64,000 bases of DNA from Vibrio sp. HI00D65 (GTDB lineage Bacteria; Pseudomonadota; Gammaproteobacteria; Enterobacterales; Vibrionaceae), in NCBI RefSeq assembly GCF_001635455.1, contig NZ_LWEH01000255.1, forward strand, positions 62,001 to 126,000, read 5' to 3'. A program made the translations under genes and the position numbers. Shown piece by piece: positions 9,233 through 17,300 of this stretch; position 1 is the stretch's first letter; every line of letters begins with the position of its first letter. Under the pieces are notes generated by a model. It was not told the origin of the DNA. It worked only from the letters and a program-made list of their open reading frames with translations, and did not search any database.

Positions 9233-9277
9233 AGCTAGTTCAGCTAGTTCAGCTAGTTCAGCTAGTTCAGCTAGTTC
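9233..9277 (+). repeat. Five perfect tandem copies of a 9-bp unit (AGCTAGTTC)
   Basis: Five uninterrupted copies of AGCTAGTTC end 53 bases before the start of the ABC exporter operon, in its promoter/leader region. The surrounding 9098-9330 spacer shows no gene. One frame of the repeat (AGC TAG TTC) contains stop codons. Perfect short tandem arrays are prone to copy-number slippage. Confidence 0.95.
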
Positions 9278-9330
9278 ATTTCAGGTTTTGTTCTCTTCAT
9301 CCTGTCCGGCTACCACACTATTTATAGCAA

Positions 9331-10263
9331 ATGGCAATCATCTCTATGTATGCATTAGAAATTGAGCAATTAAGAAAAACTTATGCTGGTGGCTTCGAGG
9401 CACTTAAAGGCATCAGTTTACAGGTAGCAAAAGGTGACTTTTACGCGCTACTTGGTCCAAATGGTGCGGGTAAGTCCACCACCATTGGTGTTATCTCTTC
9501 GTTAGTAAACAAAACCTCTGGTAAGGTTAAGGTATTCGGCTACGACATTGATACCGATCTGGAGCTGGCAAAGCAAAACCTAGGCTTAGTTCCTCAAGAG
9601 TTTAACTTTAACCCGTTCGAAACGGTTGAGCAGATCGTTTTACAGCAAGCGGGTTATTACGGTGTGCCTAAATCTCTGGCAAAAGAGCGAGCGAAAAAAT
9701 ACCTATCTCAACTCGATTTGTGGGAAAAACGTGGCGAACGTGCGCGTAACTTGTCTGGTGGTATGAAACGCCGCTTGATGATCGCTCGTGCTTTGATGCA
9801 TGAGCCCCAGCTGTTAATCCTTGATGAACCTACGGCAGGTGTCGATATTGAACTGCGCCGCTCGATGTGGGAATTCCTCAAAGAGATCAACGAGAAACAG
9901 GGGATTACCATTATCTTGACCACGCACTACCTAGAAGAAGCGGAAATGTTGTGTCGCAACATCGGCATCATTAATCGTGGTGAGTTGATCGAAAACACCA
10001 CCATGAAGGCGCTCCTTGGTAAGCTAAGTGCGGAAACCTTTATCCTTGATCTGGAGGATGGAGCTACACAACCTAAGTTAGAAGGCGTGAATAACCAAGT
10101 CTTGGTTAATGGTTCTTTAGAGATAGAAATTGATAAGAACCTAGGTTTGAATACCATTTTTGCTCAGTTGAGTGAGCAGAATGTGAAAGTCCTCTCGATG
10201 CGTAACAAAGCTAACCGTCTAGAAGAACTATTTGTAAGCATCGTGCGTGAGGGGAGTAAATAA
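9331..10263 (+). CDS. yadG: ABC-2 type exporter ATP-binding protein, YadG type
   Basis: This 310-residue ATPase powers the adjacent membrane protein. It has Walker A GPNGAGKST, the signature LSGGMKRR, and Walker B LLILDEPTAGVDIELRR with the H-loop TTHYLEEAEMLCRN. Sequence similarity to E. coli YadG runs through the whole length, including GLVPQEFNFNPFETVEQIV and the C-terminal VLSMRNKANRLEELFV. The substrate of YadGH is unknown. An alternative start is the ATG at 9346 (MYALEIEQL), which fits the family N-terminus equally well; neither has a strong Shine-Dalgarno. It is followed immediately by the permease gene. The 9-bp repeat array upstream could affect its transcription. Confidence 0.93.
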   Translation: MAIISMYALEIEQLRKTYAGGFEALKGISLQVAKGDFYALLGPNGAGKSTTIGVISSLVNKTSGKVKVFGYDIDTDLELAKQNLGLVPQEFNFNPFETVEQIVLQQAGYYGVPKSLAKERAKKYLSQLDLWEKRGERARNLSGGMKRRLMIARALMHEPQLLILDEPTAGVDIELRRSMWEFLKEINEKQGITIILTTHYLEEAEMLCRNIGIINRGELIENTTMKALLGKLSAETFILDLEDGATQPKLEGVNNQVLVNGSLEIEIDKNLGLNTIFAQLSEQNVKVLSMRNKANRLEELFVSIVREGSK

Positions 10264-10264
10264 T

Positions 10265-11035
10265 ATGTATAGCCTATATTGGACTGCTTTTCGCAGCTTA
10301 CTGACCAAAGAGATCAACCGTTTTACTCGTATTTGGGTGCAAACGCTGGTTCCACCTGCAATTACTATGACGCTTTACTTCATCATCTTCGGTAACCTGA
10401 TTGGTGCACGAATCGGTGAAATGAAGGGCTTTAGCTACATGGAATACATAGTGCCGGGTCTGATCATGATGTCGGTAATCACTAACTCGTACTCGAATGT
10501 GGCTTCATCATTCTTTAGCGCTAAATTCCAAAAGAACATTGAAGAACTGTTGGTTGCACCTGTACCGAACTACGTGATTATTGCTGGTTTCGTGATGGGT
10601 GGTGTGGTGCGCGGCCTATTGGTCGGTACTATTGTGACTTTTGTTTCTTTGTTCTTCGTTGACCTTCAAGTTGATCACTGGGGCGTGATCATTGCGACCG
10701 TTTTCCTTACGTCGGTGGTATTTGCGTTAGGTGGTCTTATCAACGCGGTATTTGCACGTACGTTTGATGATATCTCAATTATCCCAACCTTCATTCTGAC
10801 GCCGCTTACTTATCTCGGTGGTGTGTTCTACTCGATTAGCCTGTTGCCTGAGTTTTGGCAAGGTGTGTCGAAGTTGAACCCTATTGTCTACATGGTGAAT
10901 GCGTTTAGATATGGCTTCTTGGGTGTATCTGATGTGGGTATTGTGACGTCGTTTGGCGTACTCGGTGTATTTATCATTGTGTTGTATGGCATTGCACATT
11001 ACCTAGTGACTAAGGGCATTGGCTTACGCAGCTAA
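10265..11035 (+). CDS. yadH: ABC-2 type exporter permease, YadH type
   Basis: This 256-residue permease has six predicted membrane segments and the ABC2_membrane fold. It contains the conserved ELLVAPVPNYVIIAGFVMGGVVRG block and a C-terminal LNPIVYMVNAFRYGFLG motif. I use the ATG at 10265 (MYSLYWTAF) because GAGGGGAG lies just upstream and the length equals E. coli YadH (256). An upstream in-frame start at 10247 would overlap yadG and add six residues. The two genes form a tight operon ended by a terminator 30 bases downstream. Confidence 0.93.
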   Translation: MYSLYWTAFRSLLTKEINRFTRIWVQTLVPPAITMTLYFIIFGNLIGARIGEMKGFSYMEYIVPGLIMMSVITNSYSNVASSFFSAKFQKNIEELLVAPVPNYVIIAGFVMGGVVRGLLVGTIVTFVSLFFVDLQVDHWGVIIATVFLTSVVFALGGLINAVFARTFDDISIIPTFILTPLTYLGGVFYSISLLPEFWQGVSKLNPIVYMVNAFRYGFLGVSDVGIVTSFGVLGVFIIVLYGIAHYLVTKGIGLRS

Positions 11036-11062
11036 CTCCGCGCCCCTAAATTGCAGGCAAAG

Positions 11063-11093
11063 AAAAAGGTCGATATTACATCGACCTTTTTTG
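11063..11093 (+). terminator. Intrinsic terminator after yadGH
   Basis: A 12-bp stem (AAAAAGGTCGAT / ATCGACCTTTTT) with a short ATTAC loop is followed by T residues. It lies 28 bases past the yadH stop, between this operon and convergent panC. Confidence 0.92.
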
Positions 11094-11155
11094 TCTCTTT
11101 TATTTATACTTTTGCTTTGCGTTAGGAGCTTGTTTACGCAGAGAGAAGAACGCGA

Positions 11156-12046
11156 TTACTCAGCGGTTTCTTCTTTCACTTCTTCTTTAGTTTCCGTTAC
11201 CAAGTCGAGAACTTGGTTGTCGATAAGACGGGTCTTACCTAGGAAAGCCGACATAAGAATTACAGCTTGAGTGGATTCTGAAGTGATGGCTTGCAGAGTC
11301 TTAGCGTCGCAGATGAAGATTTCATCCGGTTGTAGATCTGCAGCACGAAGCTGGTCTGTCGCATCTTCAATCACTGATGCGTAGTCATCACGTCCACCGC
11401 GAATTGCGCTGCTGATCCAACGCATAGTACGCGCTAAAACTGGTGCACGTTGGCGCTCATCAATAGTGAGATTGCTATTGCGAGAGCTCATCGCTAAACC
11501 GTCCATTTCACGAACCGTCGCAACGCCTACAATTTCAATGTCTAACGCTAGGTCAGTTGTCATTTGGCGAATTACAGCAAGTTGCTGGAAGTCTTTCTCG
11601 CCGAAGCATGCAAAATCAGGCTGAACGATGTTAAACAGCTTAGTGACAATCGTCGCTACGCCACGGAAGTGACCCGGACGAGACGCACCTTCCAACATGT
11701 GAGATAACCCTGGCACTTCAACAAACGTCTGTTTGTCTAGGCCATCTGGATACATCACTTCTGGCGTTGGTGTAAATACCAGTTCAACGCCTTCGCCAGT
11801 CAATTTGCTTAAATCAGCCTCTAACGTGCGAGGGTAGTTGTTCAGGTCATCAGCACGATCAAACTGCATCGGGTTAACAAAGATGCTTACCACGACGATA
11901 TCTGCCAGTTCACGAGCCTTCTTTACCAGAGTAAGGTGGCCTTCATGCAGGTTTCCCATAGTTGGTACAAAAGCAACCGTTCGTCCATCACGCTTAAACT
12001 GTTTAATCTGCTCACGAAGAGCCGCTATTTCAGCAAAAGTTTGCAT
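11156..12046 (-). CDS. panC: Pantothenate synthetase
   Basis: This 296-residue enzyme condenses pantoate and beta-alanine with ATP to form pantothenate. The nucleotide-binding [12 protein letters not shown] (HIGH-like) motif, [18 protein letters not shown] and the [11 protein letters not shown] region are characteristic, as is the late SSRNSNLT motif. It is last in a panB-panC pair, with an 8-base gap between panB and panC. The C-terminus ends in a Lys/Glu-rich tail ([13 protein letters not shown]), somewhat longer than in E. coli (283 residues). The aspartate decarboxylase gene panD, next to panBC in E. coli, is not in this window. Confidence 0.97.
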   Translation of the reverse strand: MQTFAEIAALREQIKQFKRDGRTVAFVPTMGNLHEGHLTLVKKARELADIVVVSIFVNPMQFDRADDLNNYPRTLEADLSKLTGEGVELVFTPTPEVMYPDGLDKQTFVEVPGLSHMLEGASRPGHFRGVATIVTKLFNIVQPDFACFGEKDFQQLAVIRQMTTDLALDIEIVGVATVREMDGLAMSSRNSNLTIDERQRAPVLARTMRWISSAIRGGRDDYASVIEDATDQLRAADLQPDEIFICDAKTLQAITSESTQAVILMSAFLGKTRLIDNQVLDLVTETKEEVKEETAE

Positions 12047-12054
12047 ACTTACTC

Positions 12055-12849
12055 CTAAGCGATTGTATGAGCATCATCAGGGAAGCGTGCGCTCTCTACT
12101 TCTTCTTTGTATAGAGCTACTGCTTTGCGCATGTCACCTGTTTCTGCTAGGAAGTTCTTAGAGAACTTTGGCATGTAGTTCGCAGAAATACCGAACATGT
12201 CATGCATAACCAAGATCTGACCATCGGTAACATTACCTGCACCAATACCAATAACTGGCACGTGACAAGCTTCTGTAATTCGTTTTGCCAATGAAGCCGG
12301 TACACATTCAAGTAGAACGATTTGAGCACCTGCGTTTTGTAGTGCTAGTGCGTCAGCAACCATTTTATCAGCTTGATCGTCATCGCGACCTTGAACCTTG
12401 TAACCACCAAAGATGTTCACAGATTGTGGCGTTAAGCCTAAGTGTGCACATACTGGTACTGCGCGTTCTGTTAGCATCTTCACAGTATCAACCAACCAGC
12501 TTCCACCTTCGATCTTTACCATGTTCGCGCCAGCACGCATCAAGGTAGCCGCGCTCTCACAAGCTTGCTCTGGAGTCGCGTAGCTCATGAAAGGCATGTC
12601 AGCCATAAGAAGACAATTAGGGCTACCAGCACGCACAGAGCGAGTGTGGTAAGCAATGTCTTCAACACTTACTGGTAATGTGTCGTTATGGCCTTGTAGA
12701 ACCATACCTAGTGAATCACCGACAAGCAGAACAGGCATCTCTTGGCTTTCGAATAGTTGAGCAAAGCTCGCATCGTAAGCAGTTGACGTCGCGAATTTAC
12801 GGCCTTCAAGTTTACACTTGATCAGGTCGTTAATGGTTACTTTTTTCAT
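12055..12849 (-). CDS. panB: 3-methyl-2-oxobutanoate hydroxymethyltransferase
   Basis: This 264-residue enzyme makes ketopantoate from 2-oxoisovalerate and methylene-tetrahydrofolate, the first step to pantothenate. The metal/substrate region [39 protein letters not shown] and [14 protein letters not shown] are typical of PanB. The length equals E. coli PanB (264). Its start is 22 bases downstream of folK, and panC follows 8 bases later. The run pcnB-folK-panB-panC is therefore probably one transcript. Confidence 0.98.
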   Translation of the reverse strand: MKKVTINDLIKCKLEGRKFATSTAYDASFAQLFESQEMPVLLVGDSLGMVLQGHNDTLPVSVEDIAYHTRSVRAGSPNCLLMADMPFMSYATPEQACESAATLMRAGANMVKIEGGSWLVDTVKMLTERAVPVCAHLGLTPQSVNIFGGYKVQGRDDDQADKMVADALALQNAGAQIVLLECVPASLAKRITEACHVPVIGIGAGNVTDGQILVMHDMFGISANYMPKFSKNFLAETGDMRKAVALYKEEVESARFPDDAHTIA

Positions 12850-12871
12850 TGGTTTTCCTTAATGCGCCTGG

Positions 12872-13357
12872 CTATTGCTGCCAAACATTGAGCCCGTTTT
12901 TATCTACAATTTTCAGTAGTTCCGTCAGCTCAGTCCCATCAGGGAGTTGTAAACTTGGTGCGATTTCAGCAAGCGGGTAGAGTACAAACTCTCGTTCTTT
13001 CATTCCATAATGAGGAATGGTTAAGCGCTCTGAATCGATCACCTCATTGCCGTACAACACGATGTCGAGATCCAAGGTTCTTGGTCCCCAGCGTTCGTCT
13101 TTACGGACACGCCCTTGCTCTAACTCGATTTTTTGAGTGCAATCAAGCAGTTCAATAGGCGTTAATTCGGTCTTGATAGCGACTACCGCATTGATGTAGT
13201 CCGGTTGATTTTGCGGCCCCATTGGAGTGCTACTATATAGCTGAGAGGTCGCAATAAACGTTGATCGCGGTAGGCTTTTTAGCATTTCGATAGCCAAATT
13301 TGCTTGGCTAACTGGGTCGGCGAGGTTGCTGCCGACCGCAATATAAGCAGTTATCAT
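12872..13357 (-). CDS. folK: 6-hydroxymethyl-7,8-dihydropterin pyrophosphokinase
   Basis: This 161-residue enzyme activates hydroxymethyldihydropterin with ATP for dihydropteroate synthesis in the folate pathway. The family motifs AVGSNLADP at the N-terminus and the ERWGPRTLDLDIVLYG block, with the magnesium-binding Asp pair, are present. The start overlaps the end of pcnB by 4 bases, so the two are translationally coupled, as in E. coli. The length matches the family (about 159). Confidence 0.97.
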   Translation of the reverse strand: MITAYIAVGSNLADPVSQANLAIEMLKSLPRSTFIATSQLYSSTPMGPQNQPDYINAVVAIKTELTPIELLDCTQKIELEQGRVRKDERWGPRTLDLDIVLYGNEVIDSERLTIPHYGMKEREFVLYPLAEIAPSLQLPDGTELTELLKIVDKNGLNVWQQ

Positions 13358-14709
13358 TCGGCTTGCTTACTCTTTTTGTTTCGGTAAGTCTTACGGCGAC
13401 GATGACCTGACTTTGATGGTGCCGCTACGTCGTTAGCCATTGCTTGACGCATGTTGCGACCGGCTGTCTGATAGCGCTCCCACCATTTTGCTAATTCTTT
13501 TGTCTCGCCACCTTCAATCTCGCCACGCATCTCTAAGAAGTCGTAGCCAGCGCGGAACTTGTTGAGCTCCATTAAGCGAACGGCACGTTTACCGTTGCGG
13601 CGAGGTAGTCGCAGCTGCAGTTGCCAAACTTCGCGAATGGTTGCTGTGTGGCGACGAGGGATAGCAATGGATTTTACTTGCTGATCAAGAATGATGTTAC
13701 TTGCTTCCATGATCGCGTCGTAGTGCGCCAGGCCTTGCTCGGCAACAAGCTTGTCTGCCAGCTTGTTCATTGGATACCAAAGAATCGCAGCAAACATGAA
13801 TGCAGGGTTTACTCGTTTACCATCTTCGATACGAAGGTCAGTAGAGTCGAGCACCAAATCAAGCATTTGCTCAGTCGGTGAGTCGTAATCTTCAGTGAAG
13901 TATTCAGCTACCGCAGGGAACATCTGCTGGAATAGGTTGTATTCACGCATCAGGTGGTAGGTTTCTAAACCATAGCCCGATTGAAGTAGTTTTAGAGATT
14001 CCTCGTAAAGACGAGCTGCTGGTATGTCTTTTAGAAGGTGAGCCAAACCTTCAATTGGGTCTGCGGTGTCTTCTTCAATATCGAAATCCAGCTTCGCAGA
14101 GAAACGCATTGCACGCAGCATGCGTACAGGGTCTTCACGGTAGCGTGTCTCTGGGTCGCCAATTAGACGGATTAGCTTGTCTTCTAAATCTTCTACACCA
14201 CCTGCGTAATCGTGGATGCTGTAGTCTGCAATGTTGTAGTACATTGCATTGATCGTGAAATCGCGACGCTCTGCATCTTCATCAACACTGCCGTACACGT
14301 TGTCACGTAATAGCATGCCTTCTTTCGATTGTGCAGATACGTTTTTAGATGGCTCTTGATGGTGGCCTCGGAAAGTTGCCACCTCAATGATGTCACGACC
14401 AAACATGATGTGTGCCAAGCGGAAACGACGGCCGATTAGGCGGCAGTTTCGGAAAAGGTTCTTGATCTGCTCTGGCGTAGCGTTGGTCGCAATATCGAAA
14501 TCTTTTGGTTGAGAGCCAAGTAAGATATCACGGACACCACCACCGACTAAAAATGCGTCAAAACCCGCACCATTCAGGCGATATAGTACTTTTAGTGCGT
14601 TATCGCTGATCTGCTTACGTGAAATATTGTGCTCTTGGCGAGTATAAATATTCAGTGCTAGTTCGTGGAATCCGCGTTGTTCGCTTGGGGTATTGTCGTT
14701 TGTATTCAT
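13354..14709 (-). CDS. pcnB: Poly(A) polymerase I
   Basis: This 451-residue enzyme adds poly(A) tails to RNA 3' ends and so promotes RNA decay. The nucleotidyltransferase core has FLVGGGVRDILLGSQPKDFDIATNATPEQIKN with the two catalytic Asp residues of the DFD motif, then RDFTINAMYYN and GDPETRYREDPVRMLRAMRFSAKLDF. The C-terminus is basic (SGHRRRKTYRNKKSKQAE), as in PcnB. These features separate it from the closely related CCA-adding enzyme. There is no good Shine-Dalgarno before the ATG; instead a hairpin occupies that place (see 14720-14742). Low translation would be in keeping with E. coli, where pcnB is poorly initiated. Confidence 0.95.
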   Translation of the reverse strand: MNTNDNTPSEQRGFHELALNIYTRQEHNISRKQISDNALKVLYRLNGAGFDAFLVGGGVRDILLGSQPKDFDIATNATPEQIKNLFRNCRLIGRRFRLAHIMFGRDIIEVATFRGHHQEPSKNVSAQSKEGMLLRDNVYGSVDEDAERRDFTINAMYYNIADYSIHDYAGGVEDLEDKLIRLIGDPETRYREDPVRMLRAMRFSAKLDFDIEEDTADPIEGLAHLLKDIPAARLYEESLKLLQSGYGLETYHLMREYNLFQQMFPAVAEYFTEDYDSPTEQMLDLVLDSTDLRIEDGKRVNPAFMFAAILWYPMNKLADKLVAEQGLAHYDAIMEASNIILDQQVKSIAIPRRHTATIREVWQLQLRLPRRNGKRAVRLMELNKFRAGYDFLEMRGEIEGGETKELAKWWERYQTAGRNMRQAMANDVAAPSKSGHRRRKTYRNKKSKQAE

Positions 14710-14719
14710 TAGTTTAGAA

Positions 14720-14742
14720 CAAAGTAGGTATCGCCAACTTTG
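14720..14742 (-). promoter_or_regulatory. Hairpin in the pcnB leader
   Basis: On the pcnB strand the bases CAAAGTTGG, then a short loop, then CCTACTTTG form a 9-bp stem with one T-T mismatch. It ends 10 bases before the pcnB ATG, where a ribosome site would be expected. The remaining spacer to gluQ (14743-14892) shows no gene. Confidence 0.5.
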
Positions 14743-14892
14743 CTTTTCTCTTAGTCCAAAGTGGTAGTGCAGAGTTTAATTGCGGCTAATAATAGCTTAG
14801 CGCGAGCCATTTGAGAACATCGTCTGCTTAACCACAGTGATTGGTTATGGCATTTCTGTGTATCGTTTGTACTATTTGCCGTTAGTTTTGAG

Positions 14893-15768
14893 CTAATTGC
14901 AGTGTTGTTTTTGTAAACTATCAGGTAATTGAGCAACGTTCCATTGCTGGCAGCCCCATGCCAAAATCTCATCAATTGAAGCTTCACAAACGTCCTTGGG
15001 AGTTTCAAAACCTAAGAACTGCATGGCATTGATCAGTGTTGGTTTTGGGTTATCTAAGTCAATAGCGGTAGCGTGATTCTGCTTTGATAGTTTATTACCA
15101 GACGCGTCGGTCGCCAAAGGCAAGTGCAAGTAGCTCACTGTATTTTGTTTCAGTGTCTTATAAAGACTGATTTGGCGGCCCGTAGGTTCGATGAGATCAG
15201 CGCCTCTCACCACTTCCGTTACGCCTTGCTCGATATCATCAAGTACCACGGCTAAGTTATAAGCAAACAGACCATCACGGCGTTTGATGATGAAATCTTC
15301 TTCAGCTAATGCTTTAGGAATTTGAATGGTCCCATGACGAACATCGTTGAATGACTCGATTGGGAAATCCATACATAAACGCACGGCTTGCTCGCCCGTA
15401 TCAGTTAACCCTGCCTGTCGACAATGGCCATTATAGAAACCACCCAAGGCTTTTATCTGTTTGCGCGTGCATTGGCAGTAGTAGGCCTGGTTGTCATCCA
15501 TCCATTGATCAATTTGAGTTTGGTACAGATCGTGACGTTGGCTTTGATAAACAACTTTGCGATCCCAAAATAGGTGGTAAGCCTCAAGTGTCTTCAGAAT
15601 CAGGTCTGCAGCGCCAGCTATTTCTCTTGGGGGATCTAGGTCTTCCATACGTACCAACCATTGTCCCTGATGAGATCTTGCTTGGAAGTAGCTGCCAAGA
15701 GCAGCAACCAGTGAGCCAAAATGAAGAGGACCTGACGGTGATGGTGCAAAGCGCCCGATATAATTCAT
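14893..15768 (-). CDS. gluQ: Glutamyl-Q tRNA(Asp) synthetase
   Basis: This 291-residue class I synthetase paralogue attaches glutamate to the queuosine base of tRNA(Asp). It keeps the GluRS catalytic domain, with RFAPSPSGPLHFGSLVAALG (HIGH region) and KLSKQN (KMSKS-like), and lacks the anticodon-binding domain, hence the short length. The zinc-binding cluster YYCQCTRKQ...HCRQAG is visible near residues 98-118. It lies between dksA and pcnB, as in E. coli, where it is often cotranscribed with dksA. A strong terminator after dksA separates them here, so gluQ probably depends on readthrough or its own promoter. Confidence 0.96.
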   Translation of the reverse strand: MNYIGRFAPSPSGPLHFGSLVAALGSYFQARSHQGQWLVRMEDLDPPREIAGAADLILKTLEAYHLFWDRKVVYQSQRHDLYQTQIDQWMDDNQAYYCQCTRKQIKALGGFYNGHCRQAGLTDTGEQAVRLCMDFPIESFNDVRHGTIQIPKALAEEDFIIKRRDGLFAYNLAVVLDDIEQGVTEVVRGADLIEPTGRQISLYKTLKQNTVSYLHLPLATDASGNKLSKQNHATAIDLDNPKPTLINAMQFLGFETPKDVCEASIDEILAWGCQQWNVAQLPDSLQKQHCN

Positions 15769-15916
15769 ATGTGAACAACCTAATCCAGAGGATACCGCAG
15801 TAGCCGATTCTTAAGACGTTTAATGTGTTTCTTGTATGCAGTGAGTACTGTTGTTGCTTAGTACTCGTTTTTACACTGCTATTTGCTATCTAAGGTATAT
15901 CGCTTAGGCAGCAAAC

Positions 15917-15942
15917 AAAAAAGGGAGCCAAAGCTCCCCTTC
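15917..15942 (-). terminator. Intrinsic terminator of dksA
   Basis: A GGGAGC / GCTCCC stem with a 4-base loop has its T run on the minus strand. It lies about 20 bases beyond the dksA stop, between dksA and gluQ. An analogous dksA-gluQ terminator is known from enteric bacteria. Confidence 0.88.
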
Positions 15943-15958
15943 TTTACATTCGCAAGAA

Positions 15959-16405
15959 TTAACCCTGCATTTGTTTCTCTTTGATTTCTGCAAGTGTTTT
16001 ACAGTCAATACAAAGGTCAGCAGTTGGACGAGCTTCAAGGCGACGAATGCCAATCTCGATACCGCAAGAATCACAGAAGCCGAAATCATCTTCTTCGATC
16101 TTGTCTAGTGTCTTCTCAATTTTCTTGATTAGACGACGCTCACGGTCACGGTTACGTAGCTCTAGGCTGAATTCTTCTTCTTGAGAAGCACGGTCAACTG
16201 GGTCTGGGAAATTCGCTGCTTCGTCCTGCATGTGGTGCACAGTACGATCAACTTCTTCCCTGAGCTGGTTGCGCCAAGCTGCTAAAATTTTTGTAAAATG
16301 TTCCGTTTGCTCAGGTGACATGTATTCTTCACCTGGCTTTTCTTGGTACGGTTCAACACCTGCGATGGCTAGGATGCCTAGCGCTTTTTTCTTAGATTCT
16401 GGCAT
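15959..16405 (-). CDS. dksA: RNA polymerase-binding transcription factor DksA
   Basis: This 148-residue protein binds the RNA polymerase secondary channel and works with ppGpp to reset rRNA and amino-acid promoters. It has a long coiled coil with the acidic tip DPVDRAS (Asp68 and Asp71, equivalent to E. coli Asp71/Asp74). A C-terminal C4 zinc finger carries Cys111, Cys114, Cys132 and Cys135. All zinc ligands are intact, so this is the canonical form rather than a cysteine-poor paralogue. It sits between sfsA and gluQ in conserved order. Confidence 0.98.
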   Translation of the reverse strand: MPESKKKALGILAIAGVEPYQEKPGEEYMSPEQTEHFTKILAAWRNQLREEVDRTVHHMQDEAANFPDPVDRASQEEEFSLELRNRDRERRLIKKIEKTLDKIEEDDFGFCDSCGIEIGIRRLEARPTADLCIDCKTLAEIKEKQMQG

Positions 16406-16540
16406 ACAGCATCTCCTATTTACACCTAGTCAACTGCAAAGCAGCTAATTTTAAGGCGGGTATCTATAGCAGAAAGAACGAATGGTGGCAAATACTCTTA
16501 TTCAAACTTGCAATCCATGTGATTTGTTCAACATCTTTGT

Positions 16541-17266
16541 TCAGTTATTGATAAATTCAACAGATTGTTTTAGTTGTATTTGAGTACTGCTGAGCTCTGC
16601 TTTATAGCAAAGCACTTCAACTCCAGCGTCTTGTGCTTGTTTTAGTAATAACGAATATTTGGCGTCTATATGGTGTGCTGCAGACACTTTTTCAATACCT
16701 GAATGTAAAACAGTAAATAAAAGTACGGCTCTATTTCCAGATTTGACCATTTCTGTGAGTTCACGCAGATGTTTTTGGCCTCTGGTTGTCACCGCATCAG
16801 GGAAAAAACCTTGCCCTTCAGTTGAGGTCTCTTGTTCATCGAGTAAGGTGACACTTTTTACTTCGATATAGCAAGGCGGCTTTTCGTTATCTTCAAGCAG
16901 AATGTCAATTCGACTGTTCTCGCCGCCATACTTCACTTCGGTTCGTAACGCGTTATAACCTAAGAGTTCAACTATAGTCTTATTTTCAATTGCTTCCACT
17001 GCTAGCTGGTTTGCTCGCGCAGTATTTACACAAATCCGGTGACCTTTGTCCGTTTCTGAGATCTCCCAGCTGTTTGGGTACTTTCTTTTTGCGTTATCGG
17101 AGGTTGAATACCACACAGTATTACCTGGAGTCGCGCATCCTGTCATCGCTCCAGTATTGGCACAGTGAATAGTACGCTCGCTGCCGTCGGGAAGTTTGAT
17201 GTCAGTGAGGAAACGTTTGTAGCGTTTGATAAGAGTCGCTGACTCTAATGGCGGATTGAACTGCAT
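16541..17266 (-). CDS. sfsA: Sugar fermentation stimulation protein SfsA
   Basis: This 241-residue member of the SfsA family contains conserved blocks [35 protein letters not shown] and [12 protein letters not shown]. The latter two resemble a nuclease-like active-site arrangement (D...E-x-K). SfsA was named for an effect on maltose fermentation in E. coli, and its biochemical role remains unsettled. It lies 135 bases upstream of dksA, as in enterobacteria, and is divergent from hrpB with only 34 bases between the two starts. Confidence 0.93.
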   Translation of the reverse strand: MQFNPPLESATLIKRYKRFLTDIKLPDGSERTIHCANTGAMTGCATPGNTVWYSTSDNAKRKYPNSWEISETDKGHRICVNTARANQLAVEAIENKTIVELLGYNALRTEVKYGGENSRIDILLEDNEKPPCYIEVKSVTLLDEQETSTEGQGFFPDAVTTRGQKHLRELTEMVKSGNRAVLLFTVLHSGIEKVSAAHHIDAKYSLLLKQAQDAGVEVLCYKAELSSTQIQLKQSVEFINN

Positions 17267-17300
17267 ATTACTTATTTAGACGGGTAGGTTTTTATGTACA

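Noticed and set aside
9233..9277. CRISPR-like array
   Set aside because: The 9-bp units are directly adjacent without spacers, so this is a simple tandem repeat.
11156..17266. Search for panD next to panBC
   Set aside because: No aspartate decarboxylase-like frame (about 126 residues with a GS cleavage site) is present in this block; it must be elsewhere or replaced.
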